DNA from: Rugalucina vietnamica
Taxonomy: Eukaryota > Mollusca > Bivalvia > Lucinida > Lucinidae
Assembly (NCBI GenBank): GCA_964017185.1
Contig: OZ024880.1
Location: 46,203,071 to 46,267,070 of the forward strand
Reading direction: 5' to 3'
DNA length: 64,000 bases
Below, one piece after another: positions 1 to 12,493 of the stretch. Under the pieces are notes generated by a model. The model worked only from the letters and a program-made list of their open reading frames with translations, did not search any database and had not been told where the DNA came from. The translations under genes and the position numbers were made by a program. Numbering within the stretch: the first letter of the stretch is position 1; the number at the start of each line of letters is the position of its first letter.

Positions 1-230
1 GTTAGCTTAAAGGTGTCGTTAAGACCATAACTTGTTAAGTAAATGCCGACTATATAAGCAAATACACAGTTATTTTTTGTTGAAAAAAATGTGAGAATCC
101 TTTGCATGACAAAGGATTCTCACATTTTATCAACAAAAAATAACTGTATATTTGTAATTCTAATGTTTGAAATTTTAACGAATCGTTAACTAACGACATC
201 GTTAATTTTGAACAACTGGCCCCAGTTTTC
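1..230. mobile_element. MITE A, cut by the window start
   Basis: A hairpin element whose centre (AAAATGTGAGAATCCTTTGC and its complement) lies at about 88-127. It ends at 230 with TTTTGAACAACTGGCCCC. The second copy at 25400-25627 shows that the other terminus carries the same sequence inverted. Confidence 0.7.
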
Positions 231-877
231 AACCTGTCATTTTGTCGTTGTCCTCATCAGACCACATTCAAAGTGTACAAAGTATGAGGTAAGAGAAAAG
301 GAAAGGTCATGGTAGCCAAATATTCGCCCTAAAACGAATTGGTGAGGTCAGTTTCACACGGACGTTTTTCTGTGATAAATGATAACCATATCTTGGCGTC
401 ACATTAAATTGTGCTTAAATGTATTTTGATATAATATTTTTGTTCATGAATCATAACGTTACTATTCATAATTTGAATTTTATTTATCTTTTAATGCCCT
501 CGTCAACAGGGTTTGGCGCACAGTGCTTCATTTTGTTTACTCTGGTTTTAAAATGACCACATAACAAATAATTAATGTTGGTTTCGTTTACAGAGGAATA
601 TATGGGTTTATATGCGACCGATAGTAAACAATATTCTATCAATTATTATAATGAACACTATTACCCTACTGATATTGTTTGAGACACAGTTTTGCGTCAA
701 ATTACTTTTTGTTTTGTAAGATATTAAAATGAGATGATCCTACAATAATAGTCATGAATATGTAGAACTTGACACTCCAGTTTGAAAATTACAAAGGTGA
801 ACTTAAGACATCGTTTAACCTACATTTTACATAGAGCTTTTCTTTTAAGCATAAAATGATGCTATACGTAAACCGAG
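231..877. other. No gene seen
   Basis: AT-rich sequence between MITE A and the 60-bp repeat. No recognisable element. Confidence 0.5.
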
Positions 878-937
878 ATGGCTTTGTGCCTCCGACCTCC
901 TGTTGCTGACGCCATGTTTGCCAGATAGCTTCGTATA

Positions 938-1219
938 CATCAGGAAAACAAGTCCGTGCAATGAATACCCCCTTATACCCCACTTTTACATGTATATAGA
1001 AAAACTGGGGTTTGCAGGAGTACATATTTTCTTATTTTTGCTCCAAAACATAGATTGTGGGTACTCGTTAGAACCGCCTCGCCGAGGCGGTTCTAACGTG
1101 TAACCACAATCTTTGTTTTGTGCAAAAATAAGAAAAATATCAAAATTTTTCAGCTGAAAATTTTCAATTTTTAAAGCTCAAAAAATCTCTGTATATTGCA
1201 TGGACAAGTTTTCGTAATG
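938..1219 (+). mobile_element. MITE B, flanked by 60-bp direct repeats
   Basis: Termini are CATCAGGAAAACAAGTCCGT and, inverted, CATTACGAAAACTTGTCCAT. The central hairpin is AGAACCGCCTCGCCGAGGCG within GGGTACTCGTTAGAACCGCC arms. Sequence 878-937 is repeated at 1221-1280 around it. Confidence 0.8.
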
Positions 1220-1394
1220 GATGGCTTTGTGACTCCGACCTCCTGTTGTTGACGCCATGTTTGCCAGATAGCTTCGTATATTTCATTATTGATGTCCACA
1301 CTCAACTGGTTGTGTATTGTCCTGCAGGATCTGCTGTATATTTTTCAGGGTATTGTTCAATGGCTTTTATTTTTCTGCCTCACCACGTTTCATG

Positions 1395-1465
<71 letters not shown>
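1395..1465 (+). repeat. C run followed by (CT)n
   Basis: Ten C, then about 31 CT units. Open frames crossing it are chance translations. Confidence 0.95.
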
Positions 1466-1469
<4 letters not shown>

Positions 1470-1582
1470 TGCATATTTTACTCGAGGCACAAATGTTCCT
1501 TGCGAAAACACCTATTCTCGTCGGGTAGGGCTAATCTAACACCCCGGTGAACGCTCTATGGCTTGTTGGTACACCTAATAAC

Positions 1583-1693
1583 ATGCTTAGAGCCGAGTGT
1601 CTTGTGGTCGGTGCACTCATCAAACATTTACATATATATATATATTAATTCCATTCCAACATACTTATGCTTAGAGCCGAGTGTCTTGTGGTC
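1583..1693 (+). repeat. Short direct repeat pair
   Basis: ATGCTTAGAGCCGAGTGTCT plus seven more bases occur at 1583 and 1667, separated by an AT-rich stretch. Confidence 0.7.
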
Positions 1694-1786
1694 TGCAAGT
1701 TGTACACATCTAAGTACATTTTAATCGTTTAATTCTATATAATGAATGCGTTTCACTTCGTTTTAACAGGAGTTTATTTAAGAATT

Positions 1787-2007
1787 GAAAGTTAATTTTT
1801 TGCGTTTCACTGAGGTATGAAATGTCGGGAAAATTACATCTAATTTGCATGAAAACCGAAGAAAGTTAATTTTTTGCTTCTCACTGAGGTATGAAATGTC
1901 GGGAAAATTACATCTAATTTGCATGAAAACCTAAGGTTTTCATGCTAAAATTAGATGTAATTTTACCGACATTTCATACCTCAGTGAAACGCAAAAAAAT
2001 AACTTTC
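1787..2007. repeat. 75-bp unit, two direct copies and one inverted
   Basis: GAAAGTTAATTTTTTGC starts at 1787 and 1861; the third copy is inverted and ends at 2007. The second and third form a near-perfect hairpin around AACCTAAGGTT. Confidence 0.75.
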
Positions 2008-2228
2008 CATTCTTATAATTACAACTTGATGTTGAAATTATTTTATCAAAACTGTCCCTTTAATTAAATTGAGATTTTAAAGATACAAGATACAAGATAC
2101 AATACTTTATTTGACCAAGTTTGGGCCCAACAATGGGCATACAAAGATGTTGTACAGAGAATAAGAGAGGAAATCCAAATCAGAGATGAGAAAACACAAA
2201 CTAAAACAATCTAATATAAAACAATGTA

Positions 2229-5200
2229 TTAATCCAAGTGTTCATGCAGATACTGACCAAGTTTGTGAAGTATATAAGAGTTTTCATTAGTCAGAATCCA
2301 GAAAAACTTCTGAAAACTATCCAGCTCCATAAAATTTCTATTGGAGTCATTAATAATTTGAAAAAAGCTGTTTCTGAACGCATTAAACTTTGAGTATTCC
2401 ATCAAAAAGTGCTGCTCATCTTCAATTGCACATGTAGAACATTTGAACCACAGCCTTTCTGAACTATCCAGCTTGATATACCTCCCAGTCTCAATTTTAA
2501 GTCTGTGAGCAGAAATTCTAAACCTTGTAATACTCCTGCGGTAGTTGAAAATTTCTTATCTCATTAATATACTTTTCGCAACCAAAGTGAGTTTTAAGTT
2601 TACAGTATGTATCCATTTTTCCAGAGCAATAATCTTGTCTAGTAGTGTACCACACATTTAGATATAGTTTATTAATTGTTTTCTTAAGGATATTTTTAAA
2701 CTTAAATTTTGACTGAATGCTAGATTCAAGCTTGATATCTAATATACTACACAACTGCTTTATGCTACTGTACTAAGAGCATGTCTTTTTATCTACATCC
2801 TTTGAACACTTTAGGGCATTGTATAACAAGGTGTCCGAAGGCATATTCTCAACCCTGTGCCAAAAAAGCAATACATTTTTCACAATATCTAAGTAAAAGG
2901 GATGTCTTCCCAGTTCTGCAAATACAGCAAAATTGGAGCTTTTTCTGTTTACCCCCAGTACAAGTTTACAAAATTTTGTATTCAGTTTATCTGGTTCAAT
3001 ATCTTTATATATTTTATCCATTGATACATTATTTCTCAGTCTATGGCTACTAGGATTTAATGCTCCCCAAATTTCAGAGCCATACAGCAGAATAGGCTTC
3101 ACCGTGTGATCAAATACATGGATACTGGTTTTGACTTATGGCTGAAAAGACAAAATATCTTTAACCAATTTAAAGTAAGCCTTCAGAGCCTTGTTATACA
3201 AATTTTTTCTTGCCAAGGAAAAGGAGCCAGAGGCAGAAAACTGAAGTTCCAGATATTTGTAGTCATGTACATTTTCAAGTTTAGTGTTTTCAAAGAAAAA
3301 TTTATCTTTGGAAGTTGTGCCACTTTTATTAAACACAATAACTTTTGATTTATTAATGTTTACTTGAAGGCACCAATCCGAACAAAATTTTTCCAACTTT
3401 TTCAGTTTTTCTTGAAGCCCTGTCTTGGAAGTTGACAGAATTACCACATCATCAGCATACATAAGACAATTGAGAGTTAAATCTCCTATATTTACTGGAT
3501 CAATTGTTTCCTCAAGATACTTGTGCAAGTCATTTATAAAAATTTTAAACAAGTTTGGACTGAGGTTGTCCCCTTGCCTCACCCCTAAATTTAAATCAAT
3601 ATAATTTGTCAGACCTGTCTTACCTTTAATACAAGATCTACTCTTAGAATACATGTTTTTGATAATATTATAAAATTTAGACCCAACACCTATTTTTAAA
3701 AATTTGTATTTAATACCTTCATGGATAACAGAGTCGAATGCCTTTTGAAAGTCTTTAAAGCAGGTGTACAGGTTACCCCTTGATGCTTATATATTTATCT
3801 ATCAAGCACTTAAGAATGAACATGTGATCAGAGGTTCTGCTATGCTTTGTAAATCCGATCTGTGTTTTATCAATCAGGGAATAATTTTGAAGGTAATTAT
3901 CAAGGCGTACATTCAAAACTGAGTTAAACAATTTGCCAATGGCACCTGTAATAGTTATACCTCTGTAATTTGAAGGGTCCCCTAAATCCCCTCCCTTATG
4001 TAGGGGTAGGATATATCCATCTGTCCAACAATCAGGGTATGAGCCTGTCAACAAACATGCATTAAAAAGTTTCAGAAGGCAAGGCCCCAGTATGCTTTGA
4101 CTGGACTTGATCATTTTCATTGCAAATAAGATCAATGCCTGGTGTTTTGTTATTTTTCAGGTTTGAGACTGCTCTGTGAATTTCTGACAATGTTATTGAT
4201 TTGTCTAGTTCACTCTGAAGTGAACCAGTATTGCTCTCGAGATCACTGAGTTGTGCCTGAATAGTTTTAACTCTCTCTAAAAATTTGTCTTTAGTTTTAT
4301 TCAAAGCTTGAAAATGTTCCAACCATAATTTAGGTTCCACCTGATCATCTGAGAGTGACATTTTGTCCTCTCTTAGGTCAGACAGCAAACTCCAATATGC
4401 CTTAGGGTCATTTGTATGAAAGTTGTCAATTTGATCAAGAATTTTTGTTTTAAACTGCCTAGACTTCAGCTTTCTGCTTCTTGCATACTCCTTGTGCAAT
4501 TTGAAATAATGGCCTCTTACAACCGGATCATTTGGATAATAAGAATAAACTTTTCCATATGACATAAGCCTTTGTCTGAGTTTTCGTAAGTCTGTATCAA
4601 ACCACTTCTTTCGCTTACGTATACCTTTCTTTACTGGAGGTTTACCTCTTTTTAATAAAATATCAGCTGCTTGTAAATATATATCATTTAATGCTCTAGC
4701 AGCTAAATTAATATCTGCAACTTCAGAATTAACAAATACATGGATCTTATTTTTGATTTCTGCTTCAGCCAAAGAACGTTGAAACAGACTAGACGAATTC
4801 TCATCCCAGATATATTTAGTAGGCATTGGATAAGTATCAACCTTTGTGTGGCGTTCAATTGTAAAATTAGCCAACATATTCCATGACAATTTACAGTGAC
4901 AGTCACTCAAGGTGGCTTTAAAGGGTGACACATTGAAAAAGAGAAACTGGTCTAATAATGATTGTGAGGCCAAAACATAATCTACCACACTGTTCACATT
5001 GTATGTATGACATGTAAATTTCCCAGTTGTATCTCCAAAACATCTACCATTCAAAAATCTTAACTGGCTACTAATACATAAATCAATTAGTTCTCTGCCC
5101 CTATTATCAATAACAACATCCCTGCTATACCTTGTTAGTATAGGTCTATCTGGTGAGTAATCATCAGCTAATGGAAGATGCTCAGTGACATCACTTGCAA

Positions 5201-5746
5201 TAAAATCGGATAAGACCCCTGTTCTTGCATTAAAATCCCCACAAAGGAGTATTTCTCCCTTGGCCTGATAATTCACTATATCCTTTTCAAGAAGTTGAAA
5301 AATATCCATGGATAGATTATGCATATACACTGACTGGGCCCGGATGGTGGGTAATATACCACACATACAAATAAATCATGGTTGAGACCAAAGAAGTTTT
5401 TGTCAAATTTCATCCACTGATAATCTTTATGGGTATTTGGCAGTATTGATACAAACTGCTTGATATCTTTTCTTGTAAGAATTGCTAACCCACCAAAGTG
5501 CCTATTGTTTCTAGACTTGGGTCTACAAACAGTGAAAGAGCGATATCCTTCAACTGAGATATTTTGATCATTACCAATATGTGTCTCTGCAAGAAAAATA
5601 ACATCATGCTGTTTAATTTCAGCTAGAAACAGGTCATCTTCCAATTTATTCATATTTTTGTTGCCGAGACCACCAATATTCCAAAAGCACATTTTCAAGT
5701 CTGAAAAATGAAGTGGCTTCATGAGCTTATTGCTGCTCTGTGCCAT
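2229..5746 (-). pseudogene. LINE ORF2: AP-endonuclease and reverse transcriptase
   Basis: ORF2 starts at ATG 5746 (MAQSSNKLMK). The endonuclease shows FWNIGGLG, ETHIGN, GGLAILTR, GDFNARTG, VVDYVLAS and a final SDCH. The RT then shows TPGID, DFQKAFDSV (motif A), GVRQGDNLSP (motif B) and LMYADDVVILS (catalytic YADD). The C-terminal part has PILLYGSEIWG and a HRLKIETGRY/EDEQHFL region ending at 2229. The protein is spread over several frames, with changes near 5300, 4100, 3772, 3110 and 2760, so it is a pseudogene. It would nick target DNA and prime reverse transcription there. Confidence 0.88.
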
Positions 5747-7435
5747 ATTTATATACAGAACTGCTAACCTATCTTAAAGCTGTCTTGTATCCAACTAATA
5801 ATACTGAAAATACGAAAAAAATGCCAAAAATGTATATACACTTAATCAACTAAAATGTAGTAACTGTGCTTAAAACTCCACTAACTCTAACAATCCAATA
5901 CAATATGCAAATTATTTAATCTTACAATACAAGAATACTTAACAAACTAACTTGTAAGGTAATATCAGAAGAAGCAAATGTTCTATGATATTCAGTAACT
6001 TAGTTCCCAATCTTTTAGTATCTCTATGACATCAGACAAAAATGTTTTTGACTAGCTATTGCTATAAGTAAAAGACAATTATATTTCCTGTGTTTAACAC
6101 TATGTCATGTCACATGTAAGTAAATGTATAAAGGAGTAATTTTAAAGAAGACGGGCACTTACTTTGAATCATTTTGGTTTATCAGAACATGTAAATACAC
6201 CTTAACAAAAAGGGCAAGTAAATCTATACATAAATCCAGAGATGTTGGTGCACACTGGATTTTTATACAACAGCGAGGCCAATCTGTCCAGCCAAAAACA
6301 TCAGTTCTTCAGTTATTGATTTATGGACATCCCCTCTGTCATACCCCTGCCAGAGACAGTAGTGCCCTTTTTGTGATATATAGATTATACATAATGATAC
6401 AAGCATTGTCATGATCTGGCTTATAACTGTATATGAAAGAAAAAAAGAAAAAAAAATGGCCAAAATAGCAACTATTCAGCTGATCAGCACCCGTTCTCTC
6501 CTCACATACAGAATTTCAAATTAAGCCACATGTAGTGACAAAACATGGTCTGTATTGGATCGGGTTAATAGTCCCTAAAAAGGTTTTCTGTCATTGTGAC
6601 TCATTTGTCAATGCATGTTATACACCTATGTGTGCCTTTCTATCATATATGACAAACAACAGTCATTTTATCTATGGACTAAATGATCAACATCCAAACA
6701 ATTAAAAGAACTCGGAATACTTGTGCAACCATAAAAAAGTAACATATATACAGGGTCAAAATCTTTAAACACTCAAATATCTAAATGCCTTATCTTAAGA
6801 ATCAGCCGAATGTGAATACTGACCAAATGCATATATATGTTCATGCTACTAGGTCTCATATCATTTGGTTTGCTGTAACTACCAATGCTCAAGAACAAAT
6901 TAAGTACTGTCAGTTAACAGACAAAGCTCTAAAGTAATTCCAACACATAACATCCTATAAGTGCCTCATGAATGTAACTCTAATGAGCATCCACAAAATG
7001 TAACAATATCAGCAAATTGGCAAAAAAGCGAAACCACGCATTTAAGTAATTCTTAATATCAACATAAAAAAAAATAAACTATAACCTGAACAGTGTTGGT
7101 AAGTCATATTAGTAATTGAGAGTAGGCATTACTCAGTTAGTCTATTCTACATATGCCATGCTTTTAAATGTGATATGTTTTGCAACCTAAGCATCAGATT
7201 GTTGCAATCACACAAGAAATCAGAACCTAGTCATACTTTCTTAACTCTGAATGAATGTGATACTCTAGAAAACAAATCACAAAAAATGACAGTGATACAC
7301 CTGTGTATGAAATCTTATACTTATATATAGTATCTTCTCACATGCCTTAGTATTAAAACAAAACAATATGCATATGAGTAACTCTAAACTTAGACAATTT
7401 TGGGAAATTTAGCCAAATCTCACTCATTATCAGTA
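5747..7435 (-). other. 1.7-kb inter-ORF spacer of the LINE
   Basis: No coding signal on either strand and no recognised repeat from the rest of the window. LINE ORFs usually overlap or lie close together, so this length is odd. It may be a foreign insertion, a long native spacer, or a joint between two elements. Confidence 0.5.
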
Positions 7436-9244
7436 TCACTGAAACCGAGCACGACCTCTGCCCTGTCTGTACGGCGGCTGATATGGGCGTTGACTCCGCT
7501 GCAATGATTTTTCTGCATCATTCACACTAATAGAAAGGACTTCATGGATTGAATTCTTAATATTGGCTGCTAGCTTGGATACCCCCTGGTCAGACAGGTG
7601 GTACCGATCGGTTTTATCAAGAAACTGCTCATTTGGTTGGCCATTTAACAGCATATTGTCATTGTCAGATATAGTTATTTTGGAATTATCCATGTACTCT
7701 TTCTTCAAGAGGGCATAAACAACCTGAGTGTTAATTTGTAACAGATTACTATCATTCCGCGGTGTCGCGAGGGATATAATTATTTTCGAATCTGGCCACT
7801 TTTCTTCCACTTGGTCCGTTAAATCTTTCATAAGACTCACACACTCATCTGTTGCCTTAGTTTTTATGTCATTGGTTAATGGATGAAATACAACCACGTC
7901 TGGAGAATCTTCATACTCATTTATAATATCTTTTGTATCATCTATGGTATATTTCACTAGTTTGGAAACTTTAGCAGCATTTGTTATCTTAGTTTCATTT
8001 ATTTTAGCAATGTTTGATGTTCCAACCAGAAGAACGGATGGCTTTTCATTTTCAACTGCTGATGGTGCAACAGTTGCTGGTAATGAATCTGGCACAACTT
8101 GGTTATCTCCCTTCTTATTTGTATCTGCCAAAAGGGGAACAAACTGTTTCTGCAAATTTCCATGAATCTGTTTTTCCTGGGCTAACAATCTAGCAAACTG
8201 CTCTTGCAGATTGACCCGCATAGTTTTCTCTTGGTCAAGGAGGGCCTTGATGTTTCTTTTTTCTTGCTCGAAGTTTGAGTCTTTCCGGGAGTCTTTCTGA
8301 CTTAGTAATGTTTTCATATGTGATAATTCACTTGCATTTTGTTGCTTTTAGAAATGTAACTCTTGGTTTAACAGGCGTTTATCCTCTTCAAGGGCACGAA
8401 TTTTCTCTTTCAAGGACTCAACATTCCTTTCATCTTTGTCCTTATCAGATCTGGCTAATTTTGACAAGCTTGCCCCTAGTTTTTCCTCAACCTCCTTGAC
8501 AGAGCTTTTGATTATATCACTCTGGGATTGTGATAGTGACTTCACAGCTTGAACAAATGTATCTTCCAATTTAGAAATAACAGTTGAAAAGTCAGCTTCA
8601 GCTCTGTTGCTTTTGTTGCTGTTATCTAGCTCATAAATGGGAGATTTGTTCATGAGTACCTGTGGATCATCCAAAACAATTTCTTTTGGAATAGTTTCTT
8701 CTGATGCACTAGTAGTGCATCCATCAGCAGTATCAAGTACACGGCTGAGAATGTTTTTCAGGACTTTAAAATGATATTTTGAGAAAAGATCCTTTTCATT
8801 GCCCTGCTCTTGGAGTGTTCCTGTAGTAACAAAGAATTTAACTTTGTACAATAGTGAGTTCTGTTTATCACTGGCCTTGCTCAAGAGTTCAATCACCACA
8901 CATTTAGATGTACTGGTATCAGATTGTACCCATTCAGGTGGCTCATCATACCAAGTTACATTATACTTATCACTTTCACCCAGAAATTCATAAAAAATGT
9001 CAAGAGTTTTAATCCACGGCAATATTCTTTCAAGCTTTGTGTGGAAAGCTATCATCCGTGCCTCTGGTTCATATAGATTTTCATCAATCTCCTCGAATAA
9101 ACTATTTTTGGCCTTGCCTCCACGAGGTTTCAGTTTCTTGGGTAGAAAAGTATCTGGGTCATATTCTGACCTAATGGAGGATAACTCATAATTCACAACC
9201 ACACTGTCATAGGGAAAGTAACTTTCTACATCTGATTCAGCCAT
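7436..9244 (-). pseudogene. LINE ORF1: coiled-coil plus SGNH/GDSL esterase
   Basis: The frame opens at ATG 9244 (MAESDVESYF) and runs about 298 codons to one TAA near 8348, then continues in the same frame to 7436, about 603 codons in total. Residues 1-150 are not recognised. About 225-390 are rich in E, K, Q and L and look like coiled coil, supporting trimerisation. About 400-580 form an SGNH hydrolase: VLLVGTSNIAKI (nucleophile Ser), HPLTNDIK (Asn block) and DRYHLSDQG (catalytic Asp/His). The C-terminus is basic and glycine-rich (YRQGRGRARF), suited to RNA binding. The single stop could be inactivating, polymorphic or a sequencing error. Confidence 0.82.
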
Positions 9245-9250
9245 TATGAA

Positions 9251-9773
9251 TGTTTGTCAAACGTGGAACAAGTCTATAGGGCCAAAATTCTAATATCAGG
9301 ATGTCGCGAAAACTGATGACAATGTCCTTGTGATTTTTTCCAACCGGTGTCAACGTAAAAATCACCCACTCGCCACAAAATATTTTCGTCTTATTAAGCA
9401 CTAATACGCATTTCTGTGAGAAGTCACTGAATCACCCAGTTTCATAATATCATAAAGTTCATAACTGTCACAAACTATTTGCCTGTCATAGGCCTTGAAT
9501 ATTTATTTTCACTGATATTTCGCCCACAACAAGACGTCATCTTCGTTTCTCTCATCGCGCGGATGAATACATCTCCAATACACAGACCTAAGATGGTGGG
9601 TGCATGTCACGAAAGAAACTGTAAGACTGGATTAATGTAAGTTAAACGGTAAGTGATTTATTTTCAAAATAGATCATTTACATACTTGAAACCATTTAAG
9701 TCAATGTGTCAAATTGTCGGCTGACATTGCTGGTTAGAAATTTGTTGACACCGATTTGAGCTGTAAACCACAT
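9251..9773. other. Probable LINE 5' UTR and flank
   Basis: Directly upstream of LINE ORF1. It is somewhat richer in CpG than its surroundings and has no open frame of note. It may hold the internal promoter of the LINE; the boundary with host DNA is not visible. Confidence 0.35.
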
Positions 9774-11552
9774 GCATTTTCGGCTATGTATAAAACCTGT
9801 AACTTAACCAAACCGAACCGAACCTACGGAAATTACCGAACATATCCGGCCGAACCTACGGAAATTATCGAACATCCGGACCGGACCTATAGCAATTATG
9901 ATCTTTCGATACCGGGAATTAACTGCATTACCTGTTAAAATGACCAAAATTTTGAAGTTCAAGCACTTATTTCACTATAATTTACAAAGGATTTTATGTA
10001 ATGTTACCGCTAAGTTAAGCTTAATGAAGGATCATAAAGGTCTGTTGTTTGTTTATTTATTTGTTTGTTTTATAAAAATTGAAACTGAGATCCTTTAAGT
10101 ATCTATTTTATAATGGCGTTATAGTATTTCTTTTCCTTTCCTATTGTAATCGTGCGGTTGTATTTTTAAAATACTTCAAAGATTACTTAGAGCAAAATCT
10201 TTCTATACACAGTGAACCCCTGCTGTGATGCATGACCACCTTCACTGAATAGCTGATGGTATCCAATTACTGTTAATAAACGCAAGTGTCACTTTCATAA
10301 TCATGTCTTTCACGCCCTCGTCAAACATAGCTAATTATCGGATTGATATCGCGCTTATTATTCTTTTAATTGATACTAGATGTCAATTAACTTTAACAAA
10401 CAATCCAAATAATAAAATCATACAAATTTTGAAAAAAAAAGAAAGAAAGAAAAGAAAAGAAAAAAAAAGATGTTTATGGAACACTATGCCCCAACAGATA
10501 CGTCACTTTCAAGATGTAACCGAAAAACGAAAAATTCAAATTCATATAACCTGTTTTTTAACCGAACTGGGTCCGAACTTGTTATCCGAACTGTGTCCGA
10601 AAATGTAAACCGAATTGAGGCCGAACATGTTTACCTAACTGGGGCCGAACCTGTCAGCCGAACTGTGACCGAACCTTTCAACCGAACCTGTTAGCCGAAC
10701 TGGGTCCGAACATATAAACCGAACTGGGGCCGAACATGTTAACCGAACTGGGGCCGAACCTGTCAGCCGCATTGTGACCGAACCTGTTAACCGAACCTGT
10801 TAACCGAACTCGTGCCGAACCAGTCAACCGAACTGCACTTGCACAAGACACTATACACACGAAACACACATATACACATTTCGGTTAGCAGGTTCGGCCA
10901 CAGTTCGGTTAGCAGGTTCGGCCACAGCTCGGTTGACAGGTTCGGTCACAGTTCGGTTAGCCGGTTCGGCCACAGTTCGGTTAACATGTTCGGTCCCAGT
11001 TCGGCTAACAGGTTCGGCCTCAGTTCGGTTAACATGTTCGCACTCAGTTCGGTTTACATGTTCGGTTAACAGGTTCGGTCACAGTTCGGTTTATATGTTC
11101 GGACCCATTTATTTATTTATTTATTTATTGCCGTATTTAGCCGTATACAGTTTGAATTCCCGAGCTTTCCACGTTTTTCAAATGAGAATATTACAAATAA
11201 GAAACTAGCTGCATGAAAATTTGTCTAATGACCCGGAATCAACTCAATTATGGTCCGTTATTCAGTTAATGAACATATTATGTATGTTGATTTTCTTACT
11301 TTGTGTTGATCGGTCTCGTATCAAGTACTCCTTGCGTTTATATACAAGAATCGCTCTTCCATACATCTATCTTTTATTTTTCCAACAACCGGTATTGATG
11401 TTAAATTCCAGTATCGATATATCGGCATTTTCCGTAGGTTCGGTCCGGAACGTTCGGTAATTCCCGTAGGTTCGGTCGGGTAAGTTCGGTAATTTCCGTA
11501 GGTTCGGTTTGGTCTGGTTCGGTTACAGGTTTTATACATAACCTGCATTTTC
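9774..11552. mobile_element. Foldback-like element with CCGAAC minisatellite arms
   Basis: The outer arms 9774-9918 and 11400-11551 are inverted copies (ATGTATAAAACCTGTAAC, CCGAACCTACGGAAATTACC). Inside, 24-bp units of the form CGAACATGTTAACCGAACTG run forward at 10560-10832 and inverted at 10879-11106 around a short spacer. The middle has A-rich and TTTA tracts. This resembles foldback elements, whose inverted ends consist of tandem repeats. No transposase frame is seen. Confidence 0.62.
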
Positions 11553-11982
11553 TCCCTGAGACTGAGAGTGCCGACGAGCATCAAAACAGGAAAACTGTAG
11601 ATGTAAGGCTAAACTTACACTTGTAAATCCCATCAAAATTTATTTTTCTGTTCCCTTCTCACCACCAATTCTAGCATCTTCTCCTATTATTATGTTTATG
11701 TGTGCACCCCAGCCCCCCACCCCCGACCCCCCGTGATCAAATTCAGACACACGAGTCAGTTCATGAGTTAAAAACATTGAAACAGTCCAACTCTTAAAAA
11801 GAGCCCTGTCGTGAGAAAACGATGATAATGTTGTGAACCAGGTCTGACACAAACCGAGATGTAACGCTACAGCAAAGGAGATTTGAAATTTTGGTTTTGA
11901 CAGAGAAGATTCAAGGATTTGTAGCAAAGTCAGCTGCGCAATAATTGAACAGCTGTGAGAGGGGTGCGAACCTTTGTTTCTT

Positions 11983-12030
<48 letters not shown>

Positions 12031-12493
12031 TTTTTTTCACACAAGCCTTAAATTTGTTTTGATCAGTTAAACTTAACCCAGCATTAATTTCGGTTTTTCA
12101 TTGTAAAACTACCCGAGATGATCAGAAATTGATCGAGATAGAAGTTGCAGTTGGTGAAGGTACATGGTGCAGGATTCTTCAATCCTCCATGCAACTGAAA
12201 CAATTATTAGAAGGTGTGGCATAAGAAATCTTACTTTTTGTATTGAAAGGAAATATCGGAATTTTTGTTTAAAATGTGTTTGTTTTTACAGCCATGAAAA
12301 GCATATTGAACTGTGACTTTTATACGAATTATGGAGGAAGGCATTAAATTATGGATCACGCAACAGCAGATAGAATATTCAACACTTGCGGCAGTTCGGA
12401 TGTAGTAAAATGCTTTGTTAGGTTACCAGATTCAAAGCGCCTAACAAGTATTTTGCATGTCATGAATTGCTGGAACTCTACAACAATCAAGAC
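11553..12493. other. No gene seen
   Basis: Between the foldback-like element and the truncated LINE. It contains the A tract and a C-rich patch at 11705-11735. The 12351 ATG frame is short and unrecognised. Confidence 0.45.
11986..12026 (+). repeat. A tract of 41
   Basis: Uninterrupted A run, perhaps a retroposon tail, though no element could be placed beside it. Confidence 0.9.

Larger units (their letters stand above)
2077..9250 (-). mobile_element. Near full-length CR1/L2-group LINE
   Basis: A non-LTR retrotransposon reading right to left. ORF1 (9244 to 7436) has coiled coil plus SGNH esterase; ORF2 (5746 to 2229) has AP-endonuclease and reverse transcriptase. The 3' end at about 2077-2110 carries short tandem copies of a GATACAA/TTGTATC unit, as expected for LINEs that end in a microsatellite rather than poly(A). 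An esterase in ORF1 is known from CR1/L2-group elements. The 5' UTR probably extends upstream of 9250 but I cannot set its start. ORF1 has one internal stop and ORF2 several frame changes, so this copy looks fairly young but inactive. Confidence 0.85.

Noticed and set aside
1246-1550. Three overlapping open frames
   Set aside because: They are translations of the (CT)n tract in three frames.
10560-11106. CRISPR-like regular repeats
   Set aside because: Units are contiguous and degenerate with no unique spacers, and they reverse orientation midway. It is a eukaryotic minisatellite.
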